Positions 7,937-16,201 of a DNA stretch of 64,000 bases are shown here, one piece after another (the stretch's first letter is position 1; each line of letters begins with the position of its first letter). Source of the DNA: an uncultured Spirochaetota bacterium (lineage in GTDB: Bacteria; Spirochaetota; Spirochaetia; JAFGXN01); contig CALXKN010000001.1 in NCBI GenBank assembly GCA_944388995.1, positions 124,001-188,000 on the forward strand, read 5' to 3'. Under the pieces are notes generated by a model that had not been told where the DNA came from, did no database searches, and saw only the letters and a list, made by a program, of their open reading frames with translations. The position numbers were made by a program, and so were the translations under genes.

Positions 7937-8036
7937 TTGTCCGATTTCTTTTTTTTTGTGATATAATGGGCATTATATAACAAAAGAAAAGACAGCCGGA
8001 ATTCGCAAAGAAATCAATCGGCGCTTCCCGGCTGTC
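7937..8036 (+). promoter_or_regulatory. Promoter and leader hairpin before the CrtI-like gene
   Basis: An extended -10 box (TG-A-TATAAT, 7959-7967) has a weak -35 (TTGTCC, 7937-7942) 19 bp upstream. The transcript leader contains a perfect 9-bp inverted repeat, GACAGCCGG at 7991-7999 and CCGGCTGTC at 8028-8036, ending just before the GGAGG ribosome site at 8042. There is no T-run after it, so it is more likely a leader structure than a terminator. Confidence 0.4.
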
Positions 8037-8050
8037 GCTGGCGGAGGATT

Positions 8051-9691
8051 ATGAAACAAAAGTCTTCTTATGATGCGGTGATTATCGGTTCCGGTTTGGG
8101 CGGTCTGACCTGTGCCGCCTATTTGGCCAAAAAGAAAAAGAAAGTGCTTGTTTTGGAAAGTCACAATCTTGTCGGCGGGTGCGCCACCGTTTACACGCGT
8201 AAAGGGGTCAAATTCGAAGTCGGCCTGCACGAAATGGACATGCCGCGGAAAAGCCGAAATATGAAACACTGCATTTTTAAAAAGCTGGGGGTCTATGATA
8301 AAATCAATCTGGTTCGGCTGCCCCATGTGTGGCGAATCAAAAGCGAAGCAACCGACATCACGGTTCCGGACGGCTATCAAAATATCATCAACGTTCTGGG
8401 CGAGGAATTTCCCGAAGAGAAAGCCGGACTGAAAAAATATTTCGCGGGTCTCTCCCGCATGCTCTACATGATTCGACGCCTTCCGTACGATCTCAAGTTT
8501 TTCGACTTCTTTTTCTACTCGATAACGACACTCCCCCTGAACATCTACCACTATTTTACCCAAAAAAATGTCGGATCGGTGCTCGATTCCATCATTAAAA
8601 GCGATAAACTCAAACGCATTCTGAATATCAACATCAGCTATTACCACGACAACCCGTACGAATTCAGCTGGTATTATCACGCCTGCGCACAAGGCGCCTA
8701 CTACCAATCGTCGACATTTGTCAAAGGCGGCAGTCAGGAACTGTCAAACGCCCTCGCCGCCATCATTCGCGAAAACGGCGGTGAGGTGAAAACCGTTTGC
8801 GATGTCAGAAAAATCAACTTAAAAGGAAATGTCGCTACGGGCGTTACCTACTACGACAAACGCGAACGAAAAGAGGTGAGCGTCGACGCCAAACGGGTGG
8901 TGGCCAACGCCGCTCCGCAAATGGTCTACAACGAGCTGTTACCCAAAGAGTTCGAAGACACCTCCCTGCGCCGGCTCAAAAATTCCGCTTCCCTCTACAC
9001 CGTTTACCTCATCTTTAAGAAAAAACCGAAAGAGGTCTACCCCGGGAACGCCTATTCCACCTTTATCACAACGGAAAAAACACTCAATGCGCCGTTTCGG
9101 GAAACGGCCGAAGGCTTGCGCCAGACGCCGGTCGAAGAGCGTAACTTTGTCTTTGTCGACTATTCGGTCATCGACAGCGGCTTAACGGAGGAAAACGACG
9201 AGCGCGGGTTCGGTGTGCTGACAGGAACCTCCTACCTGGATGAGTGGGAATCTTTGAGCGACGAAGAATACAAAGCCAAGAAGGAAGCGCTTGCCCGCCA
9301 CCTGTTCGACCGCATGGAAGAGCATTACCCCGGTTTTAAAGATCTGATTGAATATTACGAGGTGTCGACTCCCAAAACCATCAAACGGTACATCCGCACC
9401 CCGGAAGGAACCGCCTACGGCTATGTTCAAAACCGCTACATGAGACACAGCCGCGTCGGCAGAACCTCGCCGACCGTCAAAAACCTCCATTTCGCAAGCG
9501 CCTGGGGCGCTCCCGGCGGCGGCTTTACCGGTGCGATTATCGGCGGATACTTCACGGCCCGCAATATGCTTTTTCCGGCAACAGCTTACGTCATCTTAAA
9601 AACGCTTTTGTGCGCTCTGTTCGGCACAACGGTGGGAACGGCGCATTTGTGGGTTCCGGCTCTGATCCGTTGGGTCAAAATGTTTTTTTAA
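8051..9691 (+). CDS. FAD-dependent phytoene desaturase/retinol saturase-like oxidoreductase
   Basis: A 546-residue flavoprotein of the CrtI/retinol-saturase type. The N-terminus shows a dinucleotide fold (I-I-G-S-G-L-G-G-L-T-C-A-A, then the acidic V-L-E-S and the G-G-C motif). The C-terminal FAD motif is S-A-W-G-A-P-G-G-G-F-T-G-A, followed by a hydrophobic stretch near the end that may anchor it to the membrane. Homologues saturate or desaturate polyunsaturated isoprenoid or lipid chains; no carotenoid genes accompany it, so the substrate is unknown. It is followed at 62 nt by a DUF2147 protein. Confidence 0.83.
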   Translation: MKQKSSYDAVIIGSGLGGLTCAAYLAKKKKKVLVLESHNLVGGCATVYTRKGVKFEVGLHEMDMPRKSRNMKHCIFKKLGVYDKINLVRLPHVWRIKSEATDITVPDGYQNIINVLGEEFPEEKAGLKKYFAGLSRMLYMIRRLPYDLKFFDFFFYSITTLPLNIYHYFTQKNVGSVLDSIIKSDKLKRILNINISYYHDNPYEFSWYYHACAQGAYYQSSTFVKGGSQELSNALAAIIRENGGEVKTVCDVRKINLKGNVATGVTYYDKRERKEVSVDAKRVVANAAPQMVYNELLPKEFEDTSLRRLKNSASLYTVYLIFKKKPKEVYPGNAYSTFITTEKTLNAPFRETAEGLRQTPVEERNFVFVDYSVIDSGLTEENDERGFGVLTGTSYLDEWESLSDEEYKAKKEALARHLFDRMEEHYPGFKDLIEYYEVSTPKTIKRYIRTPEGTAYGYVQNRYMRHSRVGRTSPTVKNLHFASAWGAPGGGFTGAIIGGYFTARNMLFPATAYVILKTLLCALFGTTVGTAHLWVPALIRWVKMFF

Positions 9692-9753
9692 TCGGAATCG
9701 AGAAACGGTTTCATCGCAAGTCGTTTCAAATTGAGAGAGAAGGAGATATTATA

Positions 9754-10245
9754 ATGAAGAAAACCGTGATTTTACTGATGATGTTTTTATCGGCCGGGCT
9801 GTTTGCCCGGGAAGCAGGCGACATTACCGGGCTCTGGTACGGCCAGGAAGACAGTGCCGGCCGGGTTCCGGTGGTCGAAATTTTTGAGGAAAACGGGCTT
9901 TTTTACGCCTATTCTTTCGGTTACAAAGAGGGCGATGCCGGTCTCAACGACGACAACAACCCCGATCCGCAAATGCGCGGTTTGCCGCTCAAAGGGCTGG
10001 TCTACCTCTTTGATCTCGCTTTTTCGAAAGACAGCTGGAAAGGCGGCAAGATTTACAATCCGGAATCGGGCAAAATCTACTACGCCAAGGCGTCGCTGTC
10101 CGACGACGGCAACCGGCTGAACATCAAAGCCACGATAGACGGTGCCGGTCTTTTCGGTAAAACGCTGACCTGGATACGGGTTCCCGCTTCCGAACAGAAC
10201 CGTTTCACCCCCTTAAGCAAAGATCGGCTGCGCTTTTTCAAATAA
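9754..10245 (+). CDS. Secreted DUF2147-family protein
   Basis: A 163-residue protein with a clear signal peptide (K-K-T-V-I-L-L-M-M-F-L-S-A-G-L-F-A, cut near residue 19) and a DUF2147-like domain opening D-I-T-G-L-W-Y. Start ATG at 9754 follows a GAAGGAG ribosome site; a much longer in-frame upstream extension reads into the preceding gene and was discarded. DUF2147 proteins are periplasmic, beta-rich and of unknown function. It probably shares a transcript with the upstream flavoprotein. Confidence 0.8.
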   Translation: MKKTVILLMMFLSAGLFAREAGDITGLWYGQEDSAGRVPVVEIFEENGLFYAYSFGYKEGDAGLNDDNNPDPQMRGLPLKGLVYLFDLAFSKDSWKGGKIYNPESGKIYYAKASLSDDGNRLNIKATIDGAGLFGKTLTWIRVPASEQNRFTPLSKDRLRFFK

Positions 10246-10297
10246 CATTCCCCCCGGGTGGGGCGGTCAGCCGCTTCCCGTCCGGTTACATCGGGCA

Positions 10298-10337
10298 CCC
10301 GAAAACAACGAAGGCCGGAAAGCTCCGGACTTCGGGT
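10298..10337. repeat. Hairpin repeat at left edge of the CARF operon
   Basis: Nested inverted repeat: ACCCGAA/TTCGGGT outside and GAAGG-CCGG/CCGG-A-CTTC inside, loop AAAGCT. The segment 10300-10328 matches 16146-16174 at 27 of 29 positions by eye, so the same hairpin unit bounds both ends of the CARF-RavA-ViaA operon. This left copy has lost the T-run expected of a terminator. Confidence 0.55.
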
Positions 10338-10402
10338 GACAGTCCCGACTGATTTCATTAATTTTCATCAAAAATCGCAAAAATTGTCAACTCCTCCAAA
10401 AT

Positions 10403-10438
10403 TTGTTTTATACAGACAGTATAATATCATGATATAAT
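10403..10438 (+). promoter_or_regulatory. Candidate promoter/operator of the CARF-RavA-ViaA operon
   Basis: Two TATAAT boxes lie at 10420-10425 and 10433-10438, just upstream of the GAGGA ribosome site and ATG at 10457. A perfect 12-bp palindrome, ATATCATGATAT (10424-10435), joins them and could be an operator. No good TTGACA-like -35 sits at normal spacing, which may mean activator dependence or use of the operon's own sigma-like protein. Confidence 0.4.
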
Positions 10439-10456
10439 CACACGAGGAAATATCAA

Positions 10457-11101
10457 ATGAAAAAAATCATTTTTATCAACATTCCCATGAAAGAATTACC
10501 CGAAAAGAACAAAATAAGCTACGCCCATTCGGGTAACACAAATTATCATTATTCGGAAAAAGTCTATTACCCCATTACAACGGTTATGGCTGGTAAAATC
10601 CAGCAAGATGATGAAATAAAGGTCGTATCAATAAAGACAAAGACAGAAAATGATGATACGGACACAAATGAAAGAAAGTTACAATCCGAATTAAAGGTAA
10701 TAGCCGATATAAAACGGGCTCATATTCAATATGAATGCATTGAAGCTCCGTTCGTTGAAACCCATAAAAACAATGAAATCCGCCTGCAAAAACTATTACA
10801 ATCTATGGAGCAAGATGCTGAAATTTACGCTGATATTACTTTCGGACAAAAATCGTTACCGATGCTATTAATGTGTGCTTTAAACTTTGCGGAAAAGTTT
10901 TTTAATGCCAATATTCGCAATATTATATACGGCAAAGTCGAGTTTGCAAAAGATACTGAAGGAAATCCCATCTTAACAAATCCGGAATTATATGATGTGA
11001 CATCTCTTTATTATTTGAATAATTTAGTTGGAGCAATGAAAGCCTCTTCCGGTTTCGAAGCATTAAAAAATTTAGAACAATTCTTTTTATTATCAAAATA
11101 G
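10457..11101 (+). CDS. CARF-domain protein, TM1812/Csx-like (putative cyclic oligonucleotide sensor)
   Basis: A 214-residue protein without signal peptide or membrane helix. Residues 125-184 follow the TM1812-type CARF pattern: A-D-I-T-F-G-Q-K-S-L-P-M-L-L (equivalent to the family's D-I-T-H-G-x-x-S-L-P ligand loop), N-I-I-Y-G-K-V-E and later L-Y-D-V-T-S-L. The N-terminus (K-K-I-I-F-I-N-I-P) is the first Rossmann strand. CARF proteins of CRISPR systems bind cyclic oligoadenylates, but here the domain stands alone with no fused nuclease, and no CRISPR array lies in the window. It is the first gene of a five-gene operon and so is likely the input module. The fold assignment is from motif reading. 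Confidence 0.75.
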   Translation: MKKIIFINIPMKELPEKNKISYAHSGNTNYHYSEKVYYPITTVMAGKIQQDDEIKVVSIKTKTENDDTDTNERKLQSELKVIADIKRAHIQYECIEAPFVETHKNNEIRLQKLLQSMEQDAEIYADITFGQKSLPMLLMCALNFAEKFFNANIRNIIYGKVEFAKDTEGNPILTNPELYDVTSLYYLNNLVGAMKASSGFEALKNLEQFFLLSK

Positions 11102-11103
11102 AT

Positions 11104-12054
11104 ATGAATGAATCGGCATTGGAAACAAATATAAAAAAAACAGCTCTCGAATTAATTGTAATGAAGAGTTCCGACTCCGACTTTCCCGCAGTGAGAACAA
11201 AGCTGGCCTCATTAATATGGGAATGGGCTCAAATTAAATTCGGAAGTCACATCGAAAATGCCGGTGTCGAAATCATGCAATGTATTGACAGCAGTATTAA
11301 AAACTACCGTGAGGAATCGGGATCATATTTAGACTATCTCTTTGTTTCACTTAAAAATGCAATTCGAAAAATCGATTCGGAAAGTATTCGAAAAGAAACA
11401 TATGCTCTTCACTTACCGTATGCCAAACAACAAAAATTAAGAAATATAAAGAGGCTTGCAGAGGGTTTGAAAATAAATATAAATTCTCCAGAGACGCACG
11501 GAATCTTATCCGATATGCTCGGATATCCTATCGAGGAAATAAAAAAATTGCTTGTCAGTGATGATGAATGCAAAATCTGCGGAGAATTCGTAAAAAATAG
11601 TCATGGAGAAGAGATTTCAATACGGGACCGACTTAGCAGTTCTCCTGACGAAAATCCCGAATCAAAATTATTGCAGAAAGAAAAAATCGAAAACTATTTC
11701 GCCGTTATAGACGAAACATATAAGAAAGAGAAAGACAGCACCATCAGTCAGAAAAAGGAAAAAGAATATTTGGGATCTTTACTCACTTATACGGTTTGCC
11801 ATGAACTGACGGGGAAAAATCTTGTTGAACACGAAAGTCTAAAAAATTACCTGCAGCAAACATCTTTCTTTGCCTCGGAAGTTTTTGAGCTGTATTTTAA
11901 AGACAGCACTTGTTCACAGCAGGATATTGCCCGATTATTCGGAAAAGAAAAATCGGACGCCAGCAGAAAAATCAAGAAATTTTGTAAAAACTGTCAACTC
12001 GCTGAAAAAGAATACCTATTTACAGATAACGATAGAACACAGGAGAAATCATAA
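11104..12054 (+). CDS. Sigma-70-like regulator of the CARF-RavA-ViaA operon
   Basis: A 316-residue protein resembling an RNA-polymerase sigma factor. Residues 74-90 (S-Y-L-D-Y-L-F-V-S-L-K-N-A-I-R-K) resemble the core-binding region 2 helix; 103-150 resemble region 3 (L-P-Y-A...L-S-D-M-L-G-Y-P-I-E-E-I); 172-195 recall the S-x-x-D-x-L linker; and 268-293 form a region-4 helix-turn-helix (C-S-Q-Q-D-I-A-R-L-F-G). The -10-recognising part of region 2 is poorly conserved, so it may be a specialised or degenerate factor. It starts 2 nt after the CARF stop and its TAA overlaps the next ATG. It probably controls the operon or a response regulon (inference). Confidence 0.62.
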   Translation: MNESALETNIKKTALELIVMKSSDSDFPAVRTKLASLIWEWAQIKFGSHIENAGVEIMQCIDSSIKNYREESGSYLDYLFVSLKNAIRKIDSESIRKETYALHLPYAKQQKLRNIKRLAEGLKININSPETHGILSDMLGYPIEEIKKLLVSDDECKICGEFVKNSHGEEISIRDRLSSSPDENPESKLLQKEKIENYFAVIDETYKKEKDSTISQKKEKEYLGSLLTYTVCHELTGKNLVEHESLKNYLQQTSFFASEVFELYFKDSTCSQQDIARLFGKEKSDASRKIKKFCKNCQLAEKEYLFTDNDRTQEKS

Positions 12055-13820
12055 TGAAAAACTTTTTTAAAAAATCAACTTCCCTCGATGAACAACATGA
12101 GGCAGAGATGAAAACCGGCGAACACAAGATCCCAGCTGTTGCGCCGCAAAAGCCGAAACTTTTTCAAGAACACGACACAAATGAACGCCAAAGCCGCATC
12201 AAAAAACTCCTTGAACTTTTGAATACGGGACTGTATGAAAAGGAGGAAGCGGTTCGGCTCGGACTTTTGGCCGCTGTTTCCGGAGAAAGTATTTTCTTTT
12301 TGGGCGCCCCAGGCAGTGCGAAAAGTATGATTGCCAGAAGAATCGTTCAAGCATTTCAAGCGGACGGAAATAAGGGATTGAAATATTTTGAATATCTGAT
12401 GAACCAGTTTTCTACACCGGAAGATATTTTCGGCAATATTTCTTTAAGGGCTTTAAACGGGGAAGGTGAAAGCGGAAAAGAAGAATATAAAAGAATTACG
12501 GACGGTATGCTTCCACAGGCAGACATTGCCTTTTTAGATGAAATCTGGAAAGCCAGTCCGGCTATACAAAATACTTTACTGACGATTATCAACGAACGGA
12601 AATTTCACAACGGTAATACAGTAGAAAACGTTCCTTTAAAAGCGTTATTTACAGCCTCCAACGAGCTTCCGGCAGAAAATGCCGGGCTGGAGGCTCTGTA
12701 TGACAGATTGATTTTACGGTTATGCGTTAATTACATCGAAAATGAAGACTCTTTTTTTGATATGATAGATGCACCTCATACTGTTGAAATGGGAATTAAA
12801 GAAACAGATAAAAATCTCCTTATTACAGATGAAGAAATGAAAAATTGGAAACAGCAAATCGACAATGTAACACTTTCCGAAGCCGTTAAATCTGTTATTA
12901 CAGCGATTCGAAAGGAATTAACAATAAAAACCGAACAATTTAAATCCGAAGGAAAAGACCCGAAAGAATGGTTCACGGTCAGTGACCGACGATGGAAAAA
13001 AATTGCCCGTATTTTAAAAACATCTGCTTTTTTAAATGACCGTACAGAAGTCGATTTAATGGACCTCCAGTTAATCGAATACTGCATCTGGAATACGGAA
13101 GAACAACAGCAAAAAGTCGGAGAAATTGTTGCAAAGTGTATCAGAGAAAACGGATTGGAATATAATACGTCCGTTGATGATATAAGAGAACAGATAGATA
13201 AGTTCAACGAGGATGTCACCAAAAATTTTTATGACGTGAAAACAATTGAAAAGCCTGTGACTTACAAAATGACAGATGACTCTCTAGCTTATAAAATTGT
13301 GTCTCCCAAACCAATTCAATTATATCAAACCATAACTCCCTATTATCTTGCTCCCAATTATGAACATGGGGTTCATCAAAGAACCGGTGCATATTACGAT
13401 CAGAACACTAAGAAGATTGGCGATTATAATTGTTTTTATTTTAAAGACAACTCATTTAAAATCGAAAATGATACAGTATCTTTTATCGATGGATATAGAG
13501 GTACGTCATACTCATTTAAAATTGAAACTCAAGAAGAGGAAAAACTAGAGAAAAAAAAGTTTGTATTTGAAAATTCCGATTTTTTGCAACTTAGACGGGG
13601 AAAAGCCGATGAAGAGACTTATAATCCCATCCGTAGTGAAATTGAAAGCGAAATAAAGAAAATTGATGACTTTATAACCGAACAAAGTGAACCATACAAG
13701 GCAAACCTTTTTGCCCGTCAAGACTGTTGCAATGTCATTATGGATTCTGTTAAAGCCTCAAAAAAAGAACTGGAAGACACTTTAGTGGAATTAGATAAAG
13801 TAAGGGAACGATATCAGTGA
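12054..13820 (+). CDS. RavA-like MoxR-family AAA+ ATPase
   Basis: A 588-residue ATPase. Walker A G-A-P-G-S-A-K-S is at 84-91 and Walker B I-A-F-L-D-E at 158-163, followed by the RavA-specific I-W-K-A-S-P-A-I-Q-N-T-L-L. Sensor and arginine-finger parts (T-A-S-N-E-L-P, A-L-Y-D-R-L) and the late V-S-D-R-R-W-K-K motif also match RavA. It is about 90 residues longer than E. coli RavA: residues 400-540 are a beta-rich region in the position of the LARA domain, and the end is a coiled coil. RavA works with the VWA protein ViaA as a chaperone-like machine. Here the ViaA-like partner is two genes downstream. Translation is coupled by a TAATG overlap. Confidence 0.9.
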   Translation: MKNFFKKSTSLDEQHEAEMKTGEHKIPAVAPQKPKLFQEHDTNERQSRIKKLLELLNTGLYEKEEAVRLGLLAAVSGESIFFLGAPGSAKSMIARRIVQAFQADGNKGLKYFEYLMNQFSTPEDIFGNISLRALNGEGESGKEEYKRITDGMLPQADIAFLDEIWKASPAIQNTLLTIINERKFHNGNTVENVPLKALFTASNELPAENAGLEALYDRLILRLCVNYIENEDSFFDMIDAPHTVEMGIKETDKNLLITDEEMKNWKQQIDNVTLSEAVKSVITAIRKELTIKTEQFKSEGKDPKEWFTVSDRRWKKIARILKTSAFLNDRTEVDLMDLQLIEYCIWNTEEQQQKVGEIVAKCIRENGLEYNTSVDDIREQIDKFNEDVTKNFYDVKTIEKPVTYKMTDDSLAYKIVSPKPIQLYQTITPYYLAPNYEHGVHQRTGAYYDQNTKKIGDYNCFYFKDNSFKIENDTVSFIDGYRGTSYSFKIETQEEEKLEKKKFVFENSDFLQLRRGKADEETYNPIRSEIESEIKKIDDFITEQSEPYKANLFARQDCCNVIMDSVKASKKELEDTLVELDKVRERYQ

Positions 13821-14110
13821 AGCAGCAAAAAGCAATCGATGCAATTAATGCCCTCGAAGAAAAGTATCCTGAAGGTGTGCCCGATATCGATTCTCTTTCT
13901 CCGGAACAAAAAGCGTGGTTGCAATTACAAATATTGTTACTAACCGACGATGACGGATATAGACGAATCGGTATCAAACTACAACAAATAAGAAATCGTT
14001 TGCTTCATGCGACAGAAGATATTCCAGATAAAGAATTAAAAGAAATTCTTCGGTTTATTTTTAAAAACCTGGATACAATAAAGAAATATCGGGAGACAGA
14101 CGGAATTTAA
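13817..14110 (+). CDS. Small helical protein with an R-N-x3-H (HEPN-like) motif
   Basis: 97 residues, no recognised family. It is all-helical in appearance, with I-R-N-R-L-L-H-A-T-E-D at 58-68. R59-N60-x3-H64 matches the catalytic R-x4-H signature of HEPN RNases. The same element (M-R-N-K-T-G-H-Q-T-E-D) occurs near the N-terminus of the next protein with matching flanks, suggesting a shared domain. GTG at 13817 overlaps the RavA-like stop codon. It could be a minimal HEPN toxin-like effector or an adaptor; the motif alone does not prove nuclease activity. Confidence 0.65.
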   Translation: MKQQKAIDAINALEEKYPEGVPDIDSLSPEQKAWLQLQILLLTDDDGYRRIGIKLQQIRNRLLHATEDIPDKELKEILRFIFKNLDTIKKYRETDGI

Positions 14111-14111
14111 A

Positions 14112-16130
14112 ATGAAGAGAGGATATAAAAAATCAAGAATACATACAAAAAAAGCTCTTAAAATTATGGGAGAAATAAAAGAAAAATTTCATTCAAAGAT
14201 TCAGCCTTCCGAAATGTCCGAGGAAGATCGATCCTTGTTTCAAATAAGACTGATGCAATTCCGGGAAAATTTGAGAAATATATATTTTAAAAATGGGCGT
14301 CCCGAATGGTGGGAAGCGATAAGAATAATGCGAAATAAAACCGGACATCAGACAGAAGATTTTAATGATGAACAATTTAAAGGCATATTTGATAATTTTA
14401 TTTCAAAAATTCCTACAATGGAAAAAGATTTAAAGACAAACATCAGACAATTTAAACAGCCTTCACGTAAAAAAAGACAATTTGAAACATTCGGTTCTCA
14501 GGCAATCGGAACGGAAGAAGAGAGAAAACAGCTTGTTGACGCCATTGAGGATCAGTTTTCTCCCACAGACCCCACAGATATAACTATCGAATTCCCCTCG
14601 AACCTTTTTTCAAAAGAAACGGAAAAAACTGTTCAACAAATTCTGAATCACGGTTCGGTGGGACAGGTTGTAAAAACTCATTCCGGTCTTTCGGAAAATA
14701 TTCAAACGGATATTTTACAGTGGATACAGGATGTTAACAAAAAATTGGAGTCGGAAAATCCTTTCTTTGAGGAAGAACTTTTTATCGAAAAACAAAAAAC
14801 ATTATCCGCAGACGAATTGGCAGCGGATCTATCCGGAGAAAAATCAAAAATCAGGTGGCATTACAGCAGGTTACCTTCCGTCAGTCCTTCCAAACGGGGA
14901 AATATCCGGGAAAGTACATTGGATTTTGATTTTTATCAAAAGCAGTTTCGTACACTGAAAGAAAATGACGATAAGAAAGATTTAACAGTCCGAACAGCCT
15001 CCGAACAGGCGGAAATTCTTCGCAGAAATTTTATTGCCGATATGGAAAAAAATCTGATTGAACGGAAAACCCGATGGGAACAGGAAAAAATCGACGAGTT
15101 CAGGAAGCAGTTTCTCGAAGAATTGTACGAAAAAACCGAACGATTTATGAGACTCGAAAAATTGCTGGCTCCGTTAATAAACCATTTCGGACGGTTGTGG
15201 GATTTGTCTTCCCAAACTTTTAACGATTGCGGATTTGAAATACTGGAAACTTTTTCCCGCCTGTTGGAACAGGATGAATCATTGCAGGAACTGGCAGCCA
15301 TGCTCGGTAAACAGTCAAGAGCACAAAGTACCTTTGAAAAAGAATTACGTGATAAGACGGTTATCAAAACGGAGTGGCATTCCCAACCGGCATACAGAGG
15401 TGAAATTAAGGGTATCAAATATTCAAATGATCTTTCCGCTGTTTTACCGTCGGAACTTGCTTTATTAAGAAATCCTGCGACAAAGAAATTATTTCAGTTG
15501 AAATTTGCACAAAAACAGTTGCTATCCTACGATTACAGGAACCGGTATCAAACGAAAAAAACGGAAACAGAAAAAGAGGAAGTTGCCGTCGAAAATAAAG
15601 AACCGAAAGGACCGATTATTGTTTGTGTCGACACCAGCGGATCAATGCACGGAACTCCGGAAAATATCGCTAAAACGATTACTTTTGCTTTGGCAAAAAT
15701 GGCAAATGAAGAAGAGAGAAAATGTTATCTGATTTCTTTTTCAACGGAAATCGAAACATTGGATATGAGCGGATTTTCAAAAGGTGATTCTATTGCCAAA
15801 CTGATCGAATTTTTAAGGAAATCTTTTTACGGAGGAACGGATGCGACACCGGCTTTAAACCATTCTGTTGAAATGCTCCAGAAAGAAGGCTACAGAAATG
15901 CTGATGTTTTAATGATATCCGATTTTGTTATGGGTGATCTATCGGAAGAATTGCGGAATGCTATCGAACAGGAAAAAGAAAAAAACACCTGTTTTTACAG
16001 TCTTGTTATCGGTACAACCGGAAATTCGAAAACAATAGAATGCTTTAACCACAATTGGGTTTATGATACGGCATCGCCGAATGCTTCGAGACATTTGGCA
16101 GAACAGCTGCATGAATTGAAAATAAGGTAA
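14112..16130 (+). CDS. ViaA-like VWA-domain protein with N-terminal HEPN-like segment
   Basis: A 672-residue protein. Residues 500-672 form a VWA domain with a complete MIDAS: D-T-S-G-S at 507-511, G-G-T-D at about 574-577 and I-S-D-F at about 603. The surrounding text (G-P-I-I-V-C-V-D-T-S-G-S-M, R-K-C-Y-L-I-S-F-S-T-E-I) matches ViaA closely. The middle is helical and charged. Residues 40-105 carry R74-N75-x3-H79 and resemble the small upstream protein. ViaA is the partner of the RavA ATPase. It is about 190 residues longer than E. coli ViaA (483 residues). A strong terminator follows 25 nt after the stop. Confidence 0.88.
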   Translation: MKRGYKKSRIHTKKALKIMGEIKEKFHSKIQPSEMSEEDRSLFQIRLMQFRENLRNIYFKNGRPEWWEAIRIMRNKTGHQTEDFNDEQFKGIFDNFISKIPTMEKDLKTNIRQFKQPSRKKRQFETFGSQAIGTEEERKQLVDAIEDQFSPTDPTDITIEFPSNLFSKETEKTVQQILNHGSVGQVVKTHSGLSENIQTDILQWIQDVNKKLESENPFFEEELFIEKQKTLSADELAADLSGEKSKIRWHYSRLPSVSPSKRGNIRESTLDFDFYQKQFRTLKENDDKKDLTVRTASEQAEILRRNFIADMEKNLIERKTRWEQEKIDEFRKQFLEELYEKTERFMRLEKLLAPLINHFGRLWDLSSQTFNDCGFEILETFSRLLEQDESLQELAAMLGKQSRAQSTFEKELRDKTVIKTEWHSQPAYRGEIKGIKYSNDLSAVLPSELALLRNPATKKLFQLKFAQKQLLSYDYRNRYQTKKTETEKEEVAVENKEPKGPIIVCVDTSGSMHGTPENIAKTITFALAKMANEEERKCYLISFSTEIETLDMSGFSKGDSIAKLIEFLRKSFYGGTDATPALNHSVEMLQKEGYRNADVLMISDFVMGDLSEELRNAIEQEKEKNTCFYSLVIGTTGNSKTIECFNHNWVYDTASPNASRHLAEQLHELKIR

Positions 16131-16155
16131 GCATTACTATTAATTCAAAAACAAC

Positions 16156-16179
16156 AAAGGCCGGAAAGCTCCGGCCTTT
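16156..16179. terminator. Bidirectional Rho-independent terminator after the ViaA-like gene
   Basis: Perfect 9-bp stem AAAGGCCGG/CCGGCCTTT with loop AAAGCT, followed by T-rich sequence on the plus strand and A-rich sequence on the other side. It separates the CARF operon from the convergent mcrBC genes and is a near copy of the hairpin at 10300-10328. Confidence 0.8.
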
Positions 16180-16201
16180 ATTCATAATAAAATATCACTG
16201 T

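Noticed and set aside
8010-8707. Minus-strand open frame of 244 codons opposite the CrtI-like gene
   Set aside because: It is antisense to well-recognised FAD-binding motifs and has no family resemblance.
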